NCBI RefSeq assembly: GCF_040719265.1
Contig: NZ_JBFDAH010000009.1
Location: 1-64,000 of the forward strand
Reading direction: 5' to 3'
Length of the DNA: 64,000 nucleotides
DNA from: Aliikangiella maris
GTDB taxonomy: Bacteria > Pseudomonadota > Gammaproteobacteria > Enterobacterales > Kangiellaceae
Within the stretch, counting starts at the first letter, position 1; each line of letters opens with the position of its first letter. The notes under the pieces were generated by a model. It had not been told where the DNA came from. It made no database searches and was given only the letters and a program-made list of their open reading frames with translations. Of this stretch, positions 9,025 to 18,904 are shown piece by piece. A program made the position numbers and the translations under genes.

Positions 9025-9093
9025 TTTTTGCAGCTTTTTCCTATCTCGCTCTTAGAATAAAAGTATATTCCGTTCATTGCAGAAAATAGCAGG

Positions 9094-9453
9094 ATGGATT
9101 GCTCTTCCCTTAAATTCCAAAGAGAGCGAAGATTGCTTAATTCGCGGGACTACAGTCATGTATTTGATAGCCCGCGAAAGATTCATAATAAAGCATTTAC
9201 TTTATTAGTCAGACAAAATCAATTCACTCATCCTCGTCTGGGTCTTATCATCGCAAAAAAAAATCTCAAGTTGGCACACCAACGAAACTGGGTTAAGCGA
9301 ATCTTGCGAGAAGGTTTTCGATTACAACAAAATGACTTTCAGTGTTTTGATATGGTGATTCTTACCCGTCGGGATATTGCTGTATTGTCTAAAAAAGATA
9401 TAATCCACCTTCGTGACGACTTATTCGAAAGATTTCGAAGAAAATGCAAATAA
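9094..9453 (+). CDS. rnpA: Ribonuclease P protein component
   Basis: Protein subunit of RNase P, which assists the catalytic RNA in 5' maturation of tRNAs. The 119-residue product is basic and carries the family signature HQRNWVKRILREGFR near residue 65 (usual form RNxxKR) and LGLIIAKKNLKLA before it. It lies 69 bp after rpmH and overlaps the start of yidD by 10 bases, indicating coupled translation. The RNase P RNA gene was not found in the window. Confidence 0.96.
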   Translation: MDCSSLKFQRERRLLNSRDYSHVFDSPRKIHNKAFTLLVRQNQFTHPRLGLIIAKKNLKLAHQRNWVKRILREGFRLQQNDFQCFDMVILTRRDIAVLSKKDIIHLRDDLFERFRRKCK

Positions 9454-9680
9454 TATTGATTGCGTTAATTCGGCTATACCAAAAAACGTTAAGTTTATTT
9501 ATTGGTGGTGAATGTCGTTTTTACCCCACCTGCTCCAGTTATGCGATAGAAGCAATTCAAAAGCATGGCAGTGTTAGAGGGTCTTGGTTGATGATAAAAC
9601 GTATTTTACGGTGTCATCCGCTCAATCCTGGCGGGATTGACCCTGTGCCAGATTCCCTTGACTGTCGGCATAAGCATTAA
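9444..9680 (+). CDS. yidD: Membrane protein insertion efficiency factor YidD
   Basis: Small membrane-associated protein that aids insertion of inner-membrane proteins by YidC. The 78 residues contain the family core CRFYPTCSSYAIEAIQKHG and RILRCHPLNPGGIDPVP. An amphipathic or hydrophobic N-terminus (IILIALIRLYQKTLS) would attach it to the inner membrane. It overlaps rnpA by 10 bases and precedes yidC by 21 bases. Confidence 0.96.
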   Translation: MQIILIALIRLYQKTLSLFIGGECRFYPTCSSYAIEAIQKHGSVRGSWLMIKRILRCHPLNPGGIDPVPDSLDCRHKH

Positions 9681-9701
9681 GAAAAAGAGATATCATTAAT
9701 T

Positions 9702-11426
9702 ATGGAATCAGCCCGTACTTTACTATTTGTTTTGCTTGCCTTTTTTACTTTTCTTTTGTATCAGGCCTGGCAAGAAGATCATAAACCGGCTCCCGAGAAA
9801 AAGGCTCCTATTGAAAGCTCATTGACCGCGGGTCAGTTAAGTGGTGACAATCTATCGGCGCAAACAACGCCTATTACTTCCGACTCAACTCGTTCGGATA
9901 AATTAGCGGCAGAATTACCCGGTCAAACTAACCAGATAAAATTTAATGAGTCTGGAGAGATTTCTCCACCAGTAGAAGTAGTGACTGATAAACTGAAAGT
10001 AATGATTTCGCCTATTGGGGGAAATTTAATCTCAGCGGAATTAATAGATTATAAAGAGACGAAAGCTAAAGACTCTGCACCTATCAATCTTCTAGAAAAT
10101 CGTAATGGCCGAGTATTCCTGGCTTTGGCTGGTTTGTATGGTGAAAATGCACCAGACTTTGAAAATCGTGAAGTTGTGTATAACTCAGTCCGATCTGTTT
10201 ATCGTTTGGCTGAAGGGCAAGATTCAGTTGAAGTTGATCTAAGCTGGTCGAATGCTCAAGGTGTTGAATATATAAAACGATTTACTTTTCATCGCGGCCA
10301 ATATTTGATTGATGTGAAATTTATTGTCAACAACTTGAGCAATCAAAAAATCGCCAATCGAATGTTTACTTCTCTTAGAAGAGATATGACCCCTGCTGAT
10401 TGGGAAATATCAGAAGGTATCGGTTTGCAATCCTATCTTGGACCGGCTTATTTCACCAGTGAATCAAAGTTTGAAAAGCACGATTTTGATAAGTTACAAG
10501 AAACTGATCTCGATATCAAAACTAAAGATGGCTGGATTGCATTATTGCAGCATTACTTTGTAACGGCCTGGGTGCCGCAATCTGACTCGGTTAATTATAT
10601 CGATACGACAGACAAAGACCTGGGACGCGGTGATTTGGCACAAATTCGTATTACTCAGGATTGGGTGTGGATTGAGCCTGGGAAAATAGCAGAATTTTCA
10701 GCCAAACTTTATGTTGGACCTAAAATCCAGTCAGCTTTAGAGAAAATTGCTAAAGGATTGGATCTTACCGTTGATTACGGCATTTTATGGTGGATTGGAC
10801 AGCCTATCTTTTATTTGCTGGTTTTCTTACAAGGATTTGTTGTTAACTGGGGGGTTGCGATAATTTTGGTGACATTAGTCATTAAAATGGCGCTTTATCC
10901 ATTAGCCAGAGCTCAATATCGCTCGTTTGCCAAAATGCGTTTGCTGCAACCCAAAATGATGGAAATGAAAGAGCGTTATGGTGATGATCGCCAGCAAATG
11001 TCTATGAAAATGATGGAATTGTATAAAAAGGAAAAAGTGAACCCATTAGGTGGCTGTCTACCCTTGTTAATTCAAATGCCAGTTTTTATCGCACTTTATT
11101 GGGTACTGATGGAGAGCGTTGAGTTACGTCATGCACCATTTATGCTTTGGATCGATGATTTAGCGGTTAAAGATCCTTACTTCATTTTACCGTTATTAAT
11201 GGGAGCCAGTATGTATTTAATGCAAAAAATGCAACCAACGGCACCTACGATGGATCCCATGCAGCAAAAAATGATGCAAATGATGCCAGTGTTTATGACA
11301 GTATTCTTTGTATTTTTTCCGGCTGGATTGGTTTTATACTGGTTGATGAATAACTTGGTTTCTATCGCTCAGCAGATATACATTACTAATCAGTTTAATC
11401 GTGAGCAAGAAGCTAAGACTCGCTAG
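9702..11426 (+). CDS. yidC: Membrane protein insertase YidC
   Basis: Oxa1-family insertase that integrates inner-membrane proteins alone or with SecYEG. It has 574 residues: an N-terminal membrane anchor (LLFVLLAFFTFLLYQAW), a low-complexity linker to about 90, the large periplasmic beta-sandwich domain (about 95-340), then the conserved five-helix core starting near IGQPIFYLLVFLQGF (about 365). The core motifs NPLGGCLPLLIQMPVFIALY and FFPAGLVLYWLMNN are intact. It belongs to the rpmH-mnmE series; mnmE begins 6 bases after its stop. Confidence 0.98.
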   Translation: MESARTLLFVLLAFFTFLLYQAWQEDHKPAPEKKAPIESSLTAGQLSGDNLSAQTTPITSDSTRSDKLAAELPGQTNQIKFNESGEISPPVEVVTDKLKVMISPIGGNLISAELIDYKETKAKDSAPINLLENRNGRVFLALAGLYGENAPDFENREVVYNSVRSVYRLAEGQDSVEVDLSWSNAQGVEYIKRFTFHRGQYLIDVKFIVNNLSNQKIANRMFTSLRRDMTPADWEISEGIGLQSYLGPAYFTSESKFEKHDFDKLQETDLDIKTKDGWIALLQHYFVTAWVPQSDSVNYIDTTDKDLGRGDLAQIRITQDWVWIEPGKIAEFSAKLYVGPKIQSALEKIAKGLDLTVDYGILWWIGQPIFYLLVFLQGFVVNWGVAIILVTLVIKMALYPLARAQYRSFAKMRLLQPKMMEMKERYGDDRQQMSMKMMELYKKEKVNPLGGCLPLLIQMPVFIALYWVLMESVELRHAPFMLWIDDLAVKDPYFILPLLMGASMYLMQKMQPTAPTMDPMQQKMMQMMPVFMTVFFVFFPAGLVLYWLMNNLVSIAQQIYITNQFNREQEAKTR

Positions 11427-11432
11427 TCAAAT

Positions 11433-12812
11433 ATGACGCTACCTGAATCTACCACACATTCCACAATTGTTGCACTGGCTACGCCACCCGGCAAAGGTGG
11501 GGTTGCTGTGGTCAGGGTGTCGGGTGATAAAGTCACTGATATTGCTGAGCAAATTCTAGGTAAGTCAATTTCGCCACGGCATGCTCATTACTTGCCTTTT
11601 TTCGACACCAACAAGCAACAACTTGATCAAGGTGTCGCTATCTATTTTAAGGAACCTCATTCATTTACTGGTGAGGATGTTATTGAGTTTCAAGGTCACG
11701 GTGGACCGGTTGTTATGGATTTGCTCATAGAGTCGATCCTTGCTTGTGGTGCCAGAATGGCTCGACCTGGGGAATTTTCTGAGCGCGCATTTCTTAATGA
11801 TAAGCTCGACCTTGCTCAGGCTGAAGCGATCGCCGATTTAATTGATAGCGGCTCGCAGCAAGCAGCACGATCAGCATTACGTTCGCTCAGCGGGGAGTTT
11901 TCAAATTGTGTTCATCAGCTGGTGGCAAAAGTTATCGAGCTACGCATGTATGTTGAGGCGGCGATAGATTTTCCTGATGAAGAAATTGATTTTTTAGCGG
12001 ATGATAAAGTCGCCAATCAATTATCTCAAATAATTGAAGATTTGAATCAGTTGTTATTTAAAGCACAGCAAGGTAGTTTGTTGCGTGAAGGCATGAAAAT
12101 TGTTATCGCTGGTAAGCCTAATGCTGGTAAGTCAAGTTTGTTGAATGCCCTCTCCGGCAAAGAGTCTGCGATTGTAACAGAAATTGCTGGTACGACTCGC
12201 GACGTATTGAGTGAACAGATTAATATTGATGGTTTACCTTTACACATTTTTGATACAGCAGGGCTGCGCGAGGCTGGTGATGTTGTTGAGCAAATTGGTA
12301 TTGAGAGAGCTACACAAGAAATTAGAACCGCAGACAGAGTGCTGTTGGTTGTTGATGCCAGTGAAGATCAGGTATTTTTTGATATTGCGGAACAAATAAC
12401 CCAGTTTATTCCTGCTGATATCCAGCTACCGCCAATAACAATAATCCGAAATAAGTGTGATCTGACTGGAGATGAACCATCCTCTGTTCAAGTTGGTGAG
12501 CAATTTTGTATTACTCTATCTGCAAAGCAACAATTAGGAATTACTGAATTACGTCAGCATTTAAAGCAAATCGTTGGTTATCAATCAGGCGAGTCCGGTA
12601 TATTTATGGCACGCCGTCGTCATTTAGATGCGCTAGAAAGAGCAAGTGAGCATTTACAAACAGGATACAGTCAGTTAATTCAATCAGCGGCAGGCGAAAT
12701 TTTGGCAGAGGAGCTAAAGTTAACCCAGAATTGCTTAAATGAAATTACTGGTGAGTTTTCGGCAGATGATTTGCTTGGAAAAATATTCAGTAGTTTTTGT
12801 ATTGGTAAATAA
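11433..12812 (+). CDS. mnmE: tRNA modification GTPase MnmE
   Basis: GTPase that with MnmG installs the cmnm5/nm5 group on wobble uridine U34. The 459 residues show the N-terminal formyl-THF-binding domain (ATPPGKGGVAVVRVSG), helical domain (GEFSERAFLNDKLDLAQAEA), a G domain near 218 with G1 GKPNAGKSSLLNALSG and G3 DTAGLRE, and the C-terminal FCIGK that supplies the redox or catalytic Cys. It starts 6 bases after yidC, so translation is likely coupled. Its partner mnmG follows at 14.3 kb, separated by a minus-strand gene. Confidence 0.98.
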   Translation: MTLPESTTHSTIVALATPPGKGGVAVVRVSGDKVTDIAEQILGKSISPRHAHYLPFFDTNKQQLDQGVAIYFKEPHSFTGEDVIEFQGHGGPVVMDLLIESILACGARMARPGEFSERAFLNDKLDLAQAEAIADLIDSGSQQAARSALRSLSGEFSNCVHQLVAKVIELRMYVEAAIDFPDEEIDFLADDKVANQLSQIIEDLNQLLFKAQQGSLLREGMKIVIAGKPNAGKSSLLNALSGKESAIVTEIAGTTRDVLSEQINIDGLPLHIFDTAGLREAGDVVEQIGIERATQEIRTADRVLLVVDASEDQVFFDIAEQITQFIPADIQLPPITIIRNKCDLTGDEPSSVQVGEQFCITLSAKQQLGITELRQHLKQIVGYQSGESGIFMARRRHLDALERASEHLQTGYSQLIQSAAGEILAEELKLTQNCLNEITGEFSADDLLGKIFSSFCIGK

Positions 12813-12827
12813 GTTAACCCATTTTTG

Positions 12828-14069
12828 TTAGTTTTCGTTTTGTTGCGTTGAATCTGTCGCCTGGCTTAGATTCGAATGATAAACCTCGATGGATTCTACT
12901 TGACCAATTTGATAAGGCAGTATTGAACGTCCTTGATAAATAAATTGGTTTAAATAGATTTTATTTTCTGCAAACTGATTAATCGTGCCGTAGATCTTTC
13001 TTCCATCTTTCAATCTTAAAATAATGTTTGCCCCAATGTGACTAGTGATTGCATCAACTGTTATAGGTAAAAAACTCCTATCTAAAGACGAATTAGAGAA
13101 CTTTTTATCATATTGGGCACTCAACAGTCGATAGTAATCCAACTGCTCAATGTATTGAGTGGGCGTTGTCTGGTTGAGAGTTATGACCAAATCGGGCTCT
13201 GCGAGTATATGTTTAATTGGTATTTTTCTAATTTGGCTGATCGATTTTAGTATTGTTGGGTGATAGCTGATCGTTATGCTATTGGGGGTAGCGAAAAACT
13301 GGTGTAACAGCTTATGCATCTGATCACTAAATTTAATTTTATATAGATCAACCGATTGGTCTAATCGCTCGCTCAGTAAAGTTGCCAGTCCAGCACGGCT
13401 GATTTGATAGGTATTAGCACAATTGCTAAGCCAGCTTTCTATCCATACGGGCTGGTCAATAAACAAGGTGAACGGTCCAATATAAATATATTTGGGTTCG
13501 CTGATATTTAAGTGGCTGAGTTTCGAATTGAGTTTAAGATTGAATACCGAGTCAGAACGAAGTGACAGATCAACTAACATCTCAGCATTTGAGTAATTAA
13601 ACTGAAAATTAGAATTTAACTGAAATGAGATATTTTCAGACACCTGTTTAAATAAATTTTGACAAGGTTGTGGAATTAAACTGTTTTGCCCCGAAGAATC
13701 GAACAGATAATTCTCTATTTTTTGGGTAAATGCTGAATTTAACTGGGCATTAGAAGCGGTTAGCTTAAGTGTCTTAGGAAAATAATAGTAATCTTTCCAT
13801 TCATGAATTTTGAATAATGACCAAAAACTGGGTAATTTGAGGTCAAGTTTATCTGCTGAGATCAAATGTCGGTGACGTTGATCGAGTAATTTAACATTCG
13901 ATATTTGTATTAGCCCGTTAAAATCTATCCATAGCCAGTTATAATCAAGAATAATTGGTGTTGGTAATTCGGCAATAACATCATTAAGTTGTGAACGTAT
14001 TTGCCACAAAATACCGAGATAGGCCAAAATAATGATAAAAATCATGTATCTAACTATTTTGGAAATCAT
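12828..14069 (-). CDS. Membrane-anchored protein with C-terminal Sm-like domain, unknown function
   Basis: A 413-residue protein with one N-terminal membrane helix (YMIFIIILAYLGILW, about residues 8-22), a long soluble region, and a C-terminal segment (about 338-400) reading IGANIILRLKDGRKIYGTI, then NKIYLNQ and GQVESIEVY. That succession of short beta strands resembles an Sm/LSm-type barrel. The middle part (WLWIDFNGLIQISNVKLLD, LDLKLPSFWSLF) has the style of AsmA/DUF945-like periplasmic proteins. It is inserted on the opposite strand between mnmE and mnmG and converges on mnmE with only 15 bp between. I do not recognise a named family; the Sm-like reading is from pattern only. Confidence 0.7.
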   Translation of the reverse strand: MISKIVRYMIFIIILAYLGILWQIRSQLNDVIAELPTPIILDYNWLWIDFNGLIQISNVKLLDQRHRHLISADKLDLKLPSFWSLFKIHEWKDYYYFPKTLKLTASNAQLNSAFTQKIENYLFDSSGQNSLIPQPCQNLFKQVSENISFQLNSNFQFNYSNAEMLVDLSLRSDSVFNLKLNSKLSHLNISEPKYIYIGPFTLFIDQPVWIESWLSNCANTYQISRAGLATLLSERLDQSVDLYKIKFSDQMHKLLHQFFATPNSITISYHPTILKSISQIRKIPIKHILAEPDLVITLNQTTPTQYIEQLDYYRLLSAQYDKKFSNSSLDRSFLPITVDAITSHIGANIILRLKDGRKIYGTINQFAENKIYLNQFIYQGRSILPYQIGQVESIEVYHSNLSQATDSTQQNEN

Positions 14070-14331
14070 AGCGGTTTGGTATTCCTGACGCTTGGGTTAG
14101 GTTAAATGCGTTTTTGAGAAAATTCTGCTCTATTATTCATTAATCGGCAGAATTTATAAACCGAATAAGTCAGCTAGCTGTGATTAAGTGTTGAAAAAAG
14201 GGAGTGTCCCATAATCAGGGAGGAATTATTTTTATCTGAATGAAAAAACTTGGTATTTTCAGAGATAAACGTTCAATATTTAGTCACTTTTAGGTAAGAT
14301 CCACCTCCATTTTTTATCTGTGGAAAATTTA

Positions 14332-16224
14332 ATGGTTTTTGATGAAAGTTTTGATGTCATTGTGATTGGTGGTGGGCATGCTGGTACTGAAGCTGCTTTG
14401 GCTGCGGCACGCACTGGGGCTTGCACGCTGCTAATTACTCACAATATTGAAACACTTGGCCAGATGAGTTGTAACCCAGCTATCGGTGGTATTGGTAAAG
14501 GACATTTGGTAAAAGAGGTGGATGCGCTTGGTGGTGTTATGGCAAAAGCTATTGACCATGCGGGAATTCATTTTAGAAAGCTCAATGCAAGCAAAGGGCC
14601 CGCCGTGAGAGCAACCCGCGCTCAGGCTGATCGCACTCTTTATAAAGGTTATGTACGTCAAGTACTTGAATCACAAGTTAATTTAAAAATTTTCCAACAA
14701 TCAGTTGACGATTTAATTATTCAAAACGATAAGGTTTGTGGTGTTGTTACCCAAATGGGATTACGTTTTAATGCCTCAAGTGTAGTATTAACTGCGGGTA
14801 CATTTTTAGATGGTAAAATTCATATAGGATTGACCAACTATTCAGGAGGCCGTGCCGGTGATCCGCCTGCGATAGGTTTATCGCAAAGGCTGCGTGAGTT
14901 ACCCTTTCGAGTTGAACGGCTTAAAACCGGAACGCCGCCACGCATCGATGCTCGATCAATTGATTTTACTGATTTAGAGCCACAACATGGTGATACGCCC
15001 GTTCCTGTATTCTCCTTTACTGGCAATGCCTCGCAACACCCTAGGCAAATTCCTTGCTTTATCACTCATACGAATACTAGAACGCATGAAATTATTCATT
15101 CAGGACTCGATCGCTCGCCAATGTATAGCGGCATTATTGAAGGGGTTGGTCCACGCTATTGCCCTTCTATCGAAGATAAGGTTAATCGTTTTGCCGATCG
15201 TGATTCACACCAAATATTCATAGAACCAGAAGGTTTAGATACCCACGAAGTTTATCCAAATGGTATTTCAACGAGCTTACCCTTCGATGTGCAACTGGCG
15301 TTTGTCAGAACCATTAAAGGATTTGAAAATGCACATATTACTCGTCCGGGATACGCGATTGAATATGACTACTTTGATCCACGAGAACTTAAAGCTTCTC
15401 TGGAAACAAAACATATTCAAGGATTATTTTTTGCTGGACAAATCAATGGCACAACCGGATATGAAGAAGCCGCAGCTCAAGGACTAATTGCAGGATTAAA
15501 TGCAGCGAGGTTGGTACAACAAAAGCAAGCATGGAGCCCGACACGGGAAGAATCCTACATTGGTGTGATGATTGATGATTTAATTACTCGTGGTACTCAG
15601 GAACCTTATCGCATGTTCACTTCTCGTGCCGAATACCGTTTGATTTTACGTGAAGATAATGCAGATTTGCGTTTATCTGAAAAAGCCCATCAGCTTGGTT
15701 TACTCAGTGATGAATTATGGGGATTGACCGCACAAAAACGCACTGCTATTGAAAATGAGATAACACGCATGAAATCTTGCTGGATTCAACCGGATAGTGA
15801 GGCAGCTAATCGTCTTAATGAACATCTCGAAAAACCATTATCACGCGAATATAACCAGCTCGAATTACTTAAGCGACCACAATTAAATTATCAACTGATG
15901 CAAGAGTGTATTGCTGAGCTTGGTGAAAAACTAACTGACGATGTCAAAGAACAGGTCGAAATACAGGCTAAATATGCAGGTTATATTGATAGGCAAAATG
16001 AAGAAATTTTGCGCACGCGTAAACAAATGGATCAAAAAATTCCAGTTGAACTGGATTTCTCTGCAATTAGTGGATTGTCGGCAGAAATTGTCCAAAAATT
16101 ACAAGCGGTGCGTCCTGAAACTATTGGTCAGGCAAGTCGTATTTCTGGGGTTACACCCGCAGCAATTTCGCTTTTATTGATTACCATTAAAAAGCATCAG
16201 TTCAGACTTCCTAAGCAGGCTTAA
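14332..16224 (+). CDS. mnmG: tRNA uridine-5-carboxymethylaminomethyl modification enzyme MnmG
   Basis: FAD protein that works with MnmE to modify U34 of several tRNAs. About 630 residues, full length. The Rossmann FAD motif VIVIGGGHAGTEAALAAART is at the N-terminus, followed by SCNPAIGGIGKGHLVKEVDA, the conserved GTFLDGKIHIG, and FAGQINGTTGYEEAAAQG; the C-terminal helical domain binds MnmE. An in-frame GTG exists at 14320, but the ATG at 14332 aligns better with the family start (MVFDESFDVIVIGG) and has GGA seven bases upstream. rsmG follows immediately, so mnmG and rsmG form an operon. Confidence 0.97.
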   Translation: MVFDESFDVIVIGGGHAGTEAALAAARTGACTLLITHNIETLGQMSCNPAIGGIGKGHLVKEVDALGGVMAKAIDHAGIHFRKLNASKGPAVRATRAQADRTLYKGYVRQVLESQVNLKIFQQSVDDLIIQNDKVCGVVTQMGLRFNASSVVLTAGTFLDGKIHIGLTNYSGGRAGDPPAIGLSQRLRELPFRVERLKTGTPPRIDARSIDFTDLEPQHGDTPVPVFSFTGNASQHPRQIPCFITHTNTRTHEIIHSGLDRSPMYSGIIEGVGPRYCPSIEDKVNRFADRDSHQIFIEPEGLDTHEVYPNGISTSLPFDVQLAFVRTIKGFENAHITRPGYAIEYDYFDPRELKASLETKHIQGLFFAGQINGTTGYEEAAAQGLIAGLNAARLVQQKQAWSPTREESYIGVMIDDLITRGTQEPYRMFTSRAEYRLILREDNADLRLSEKAHQLGLLSDELWGLTAQKRTAIENEITRMKSCWIQPDSEAANRLNEHLEKPLSREYNQLELLKRPQLNYQLMQECIAELGEKLTDDVKEQVEIQAKYAGYIDRQNEEILRTRKQMDQKIPVELDFSAISGLSAEIVQKLQAVRPETIGQASRISGVTPAAISLLLITIKKHQFRLPKQA

Positions 16225-16231
16225 TTTGATT

Positions 16232-16864
16232 ATGGACCTACAGATTAAGCAAAACCTGCAACAAGGTGTTGAGCAACTGGCATTAAACCTCACGCAAAAG
16301 CAAATAGATCAACTATCGTATCTACTCAGTCAATTGCTTAAATGGAATAAAACTTACAACTTAACTGCTATTACTGAGGCCGATGAAGCTTTAAAGCTGC
16401 ATTTACTTGATAGCTTGGCTATTGTTCCCTACTGGACATTCAGAAAAACGCTCGATGTCGGCACTGGACCTGGGTTTCCAGGACTACCGCTAGCGATTGC
16501 ATTGCCAGAGCTGGAGTTTCATCTGCTCGATAGCAACAGTAAAAAAATTCGTTTTATTCGTCAGCAAATACATGAGTTAGGACTTACTAATGTCACGCCA
16601 CACCATGCTCGCGTTGAGGCTTTTCAATCTGAGGTATATGACTGCGTCGTATCCAGAGCATTTGCATCGTTAAAAGATATGTTGCAAATGACGCAGCATC
16701 TGGTTGCCCAAGATGGCTGCTGGATGGCGATGAAAGGTGAATACCTGCCATCGGAATTAGAGGAAATTCCAAAGTGGGCTAAAGAAGTAAATACTTACAG
16801 ACTTAGTGTTCCAAAGTTAAATGCGAAACGGTGTATCATCCAGTTGGCACAACGAAATGATTGA
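16232..16864 (+). CDS. rsmG: 16S rRNA (guanine527-N7)-methyltransferase RsmG
   Basis: SAM-dependent methyltransferase that methylates G527 of 16S rRNA. About 210 residues. Family motifs are KWNKTYNLTAI near residue 38, HLLDSLAI, the SAM site LDVGTGPGFPGLPLAIA near 73, and VVSRAFASLKDML near 135. The frame extends to TTG at 16226, but ATG at 16232 is the simpler start. It follows mnmG by a few bases and precedes parA by about 240 bp, the typical mnmG-rsmG-parA-parB order. Confidence 0.96.
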   Translation: MDLQIKQNLQQGVEQLALNLTQKQIDQLSYLLSQLLKWNKTYNLTAITEADEALKLHLLDSLAIVPYWTFRKTLDVGTGPGFPGLPLAIALPELEFHLLDSNSKKIRFIRQQIHELGLTNVTPHHARVEAFQSEVYDCVVSRAFASLKDMLQMTQHLVAQDGCWMAMKGEYLPSELEEIPKWAKEVNTYRLSVPKLNAKRCIIQLAQRND

Positions 16865-17102
16865 TCCGAACTACAATCAAACTATAATGGTTTGCTTAAA
16901 ATTGTTCAAAATCTAACAATTTGGTGCAATCCAATTGGCTAATTAACATTTTTAATGGACTGGTATTGTTAATGTAAAGCGTAGTTAATAAATGTATTGT
17001 TAATGAAATGGTCAGCAATGATAGAACTGATCTGATAGATAACTAAACGATAATTCATAAAAGTTATCTTACCCAAAGCACAGTAAATGAATGAGGTAAC
17101 TT

Positions 17103-17897
17103 GTGGGAAAGATTATTGCAGTCACTAATCAAAAAGGTGGCGTTGGTAAAACCACCAGCAGTATAAATATTGCAGCGTCATTGGCTGCAACAAAGCGTAA
17201 AGTCCTGTTAGTTGACCTCGACCCGCAGGGAAATGCCAGTAGTGGGTGCGGTGTTGACAAAGATGAGCTCGAAATCCATATATTAGATGTATTGATGGGG
17301 GAGAAAAGCGCCCACGAATGTATGATAAATGCCGAACAGGCAGGTATTTACATTATTCCCGCTAATTCCGATCTGGCTGCAGCCGAAGCGCATTTGTTAA
17401 ATGCTGATCATAAAGAGTCTCGTCTAAAATCGGCTTTGTTGCCGCTGGTTGATGAATTTGACTATATTTTTATCGACTGCCCACCCTCTTTAAGTATTTT
17501 GACGGTTAATGCATTGGTTGCGGCAAACAGTGTCATGATACCGATGCAGTGTGAATATTATGCACTGGAAGGATTGAGTGCGTTACTAAATACGATTGGT
17601 CAAATAACCGAACATGTGAATCCAGATTTAACTATCGAAGGGATCTTGAGAACCATGTATGATCCGCGCAACCGATTGGCAGTCGAAGTGTCGGGTCAAT
17701 TACATGAGCATTTTGGTGAAAAAGTTTATCGGACGGTAATCCCTAGAAATGTTCGACTGGCAGAAGCGCCAAGCTATGGTTTGCCTGCATTGCTTTATGA
17801 TCGCTTATCGCGTGGTGCGAAAGCTTATCTTGCATTGGCGGGAGAAATGATTCGTCGACAAGAATCAGAAGCTGAGGCCAATTCAAGCGTCGCTTAA
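17103..17897 (+). CDS. parA: Chromosome partitioning ATPase ParA (Soj)
   Basis: Walker-type ATPase that moves ParB-parS complexes during chromosome segregation. The 264 residues begin with GTG at 17103. The deviant Walker A KGGVGKTTSSINIAASLAA lies near residue 11, Walker A' LLVDLDPQGNASSGCG near 35 and Walker B YIFIDCPPSLSILTVNAL near 120. It precedes parB by 42 bp. Two parS sites in recF (4482, 5124) provide the centromere. Confidence 0.97.
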   Translation: MGKIIAVTNQKGGVGKTTSSINIAASLAATKRKVLLVDLDPQGNASSGCGVDKDELEIHILDVLMGEKSAHECMINAEQAGIYIIPANSDLAAAEAHLLNADHKESRLKSALLPLVDEFDYIFIDCPPSLSILTVNALVAANSVMIPMQCEYYALEGLSALLNTIGQITEHVNPDLTIEGILRTMYDPRNRLAVEVSGQLHEHFGEKVYRTVIPRNVRLAEAPSYGLPALLYDRLSRGAKAYLALAGEMIRRQESEAEANSSVA

Positions 17898-17939
17898 TAT
17901 AATCGATTTAACCAACTTCAAATAATTTAGAGAATATCT

Positions 17940-18818
17940 ATGAAAAAGAAACTCGGTCGTTCACCCTTAGATGCGTTTTTAAGTAAACCTCAAAAATCAG
18001 AAGGTGAACGATCCGAAGGTATTGTGCCCAAAGGAGAGTTACAAAAACTGCCCATTGAGAAGCTTCAGCCGGGCCAATACCAACCTCGCAAAATTATGGC
18101 GGATGAAGCATTGGAAGAATTGGCTCATTCGATTAAAGCACAAGGTATTATTCAGCCAATTGTCGTGCGTTTAGTGGGGAATGATAAATATGAAATTATT
18201 GCTGGTGAGCGTCGTTGGCGAGCATCGCAATTAGCGCAATTGGATGAAGTCCCTTGTTTAGTTAAAGACATTCCTGATGAAGCGGCTATTGCGATGGCGC
18301 TGATTGAAAATATTCAACGGGAAGATTTAAATGCAATGGAAGAGGCCACAGCTCTGCAGCGACTGATGCATGAATTTAATCTGACACATCAGCAAACTGC
18401 AGATGCCGTTGGTAAAAGCCGTACTACCGTAACTAATTTATTGAGATTACTGAGTTTAACTGAAGCTTGTCGAGTTATGCTAGAGCGAGGTGATTTAGAA
18501 ATGGGACACGCACGAGCGCTGCTCTCATTGCCCGACAATGAACAGACACAAGTTGCCAGGACGGTTGTTGCGAAAGGTCTAACGGTGAGGGAAACCGAAA
18601 AATTAGTTAAAAAACAACTCTCACCAGTTAAAACTAGCTCAGTTAATAAAGAAACAGATCCGCATATCGAGCAACTGGAGCGTTCGATTGCTGATAAAAT
18701 TGGTGCCAGCACAACGATTCAGCACGGTACGAAAGGGAAAGGGAAAATCTCAATTCAATATAACAGTTTAGATGAATTAGATGGAATTTTACGTCATATG
18801 GGAATTGAGCAACTGTAA
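17940..18818 (+). CDS. parB: Chromosome partitioning protein ParB (Spo0J)
   Basis: CTP-dependent DNA clamp that loads at parS and spreads. The 292 residues comprise an N-terminal ParB/Srx domain (IQPIVVRL, then the CTP-binding GERRWRASQLA near 83 and ENIQREDLNAMEEA near 120), a helix-turn-helix domain (TADAVGKSRTTVTNLLRLL near 152) and a C-terminal dimerisation domain ending LDGILRHMGIEQL. The length is normal for chromosomal ParB. A strong terminator follows at 18842. Confidence 0.97.
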   Translation: MKKKLGRSPLDAFLSKPQKSEGERSEGIVPKGELQKLPIEKLQPGQYQPRKIMADEALEELAHSIKAQGIIQPIVVRLVGNDKYEIIAGERRWRASQLAQLDEVPCLVKDIPDEAAIAMALIENIQREDLNAMEEATALQRLMHEFNLTHQQTADAVGKSRTTVTNLLRLLSLTEACRVMLERGDLEMGHARALLSLPDNEQTQVARTVVAKGLTVRETEKLVKKQLSPVKTSSVNKETDPHIEQLERSIADKIGASTTIQHGTKGKGKISIQYNSLDELDGILRHMGIEQL

Positions 18819-18841
18819 TCATTTGCAAATCATAGAATAAT

Positions 18842-18872
18842 AAAGGGGGCTTAAGATAAGCCCCTTTCTATT
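18842..18872 (+). terminator. Intrinsic terminator of parAB
   Basis: GGGGCTTA (18846-18853) pairs with TAAGCCCC (18857-18864) around a three-base loop; AAA precedes and TTTCTATTTG follows. It lies 23 bases after the parB stop. Confidence 0.85.
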
Positions 18873-18904
18873 TGTATATTTTTATTTAAGGTTTTGGGAA
18901 TAAC

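Noticed and set aside
14205..14290. Possible leader peptide MKKLGIFRDKRSIFSHF before mnmG
   Set aside because: The GGGAGG element is too far from its ATG, and leader peptides are not expected for mnmG.
14070..14331. Alternative oriC upstream of mnmG, as in E. coli
   Set aside because: No DnaA boxes are visible there; the dnaA-rpmH gap has perfect boxes and AT-rich DNA.
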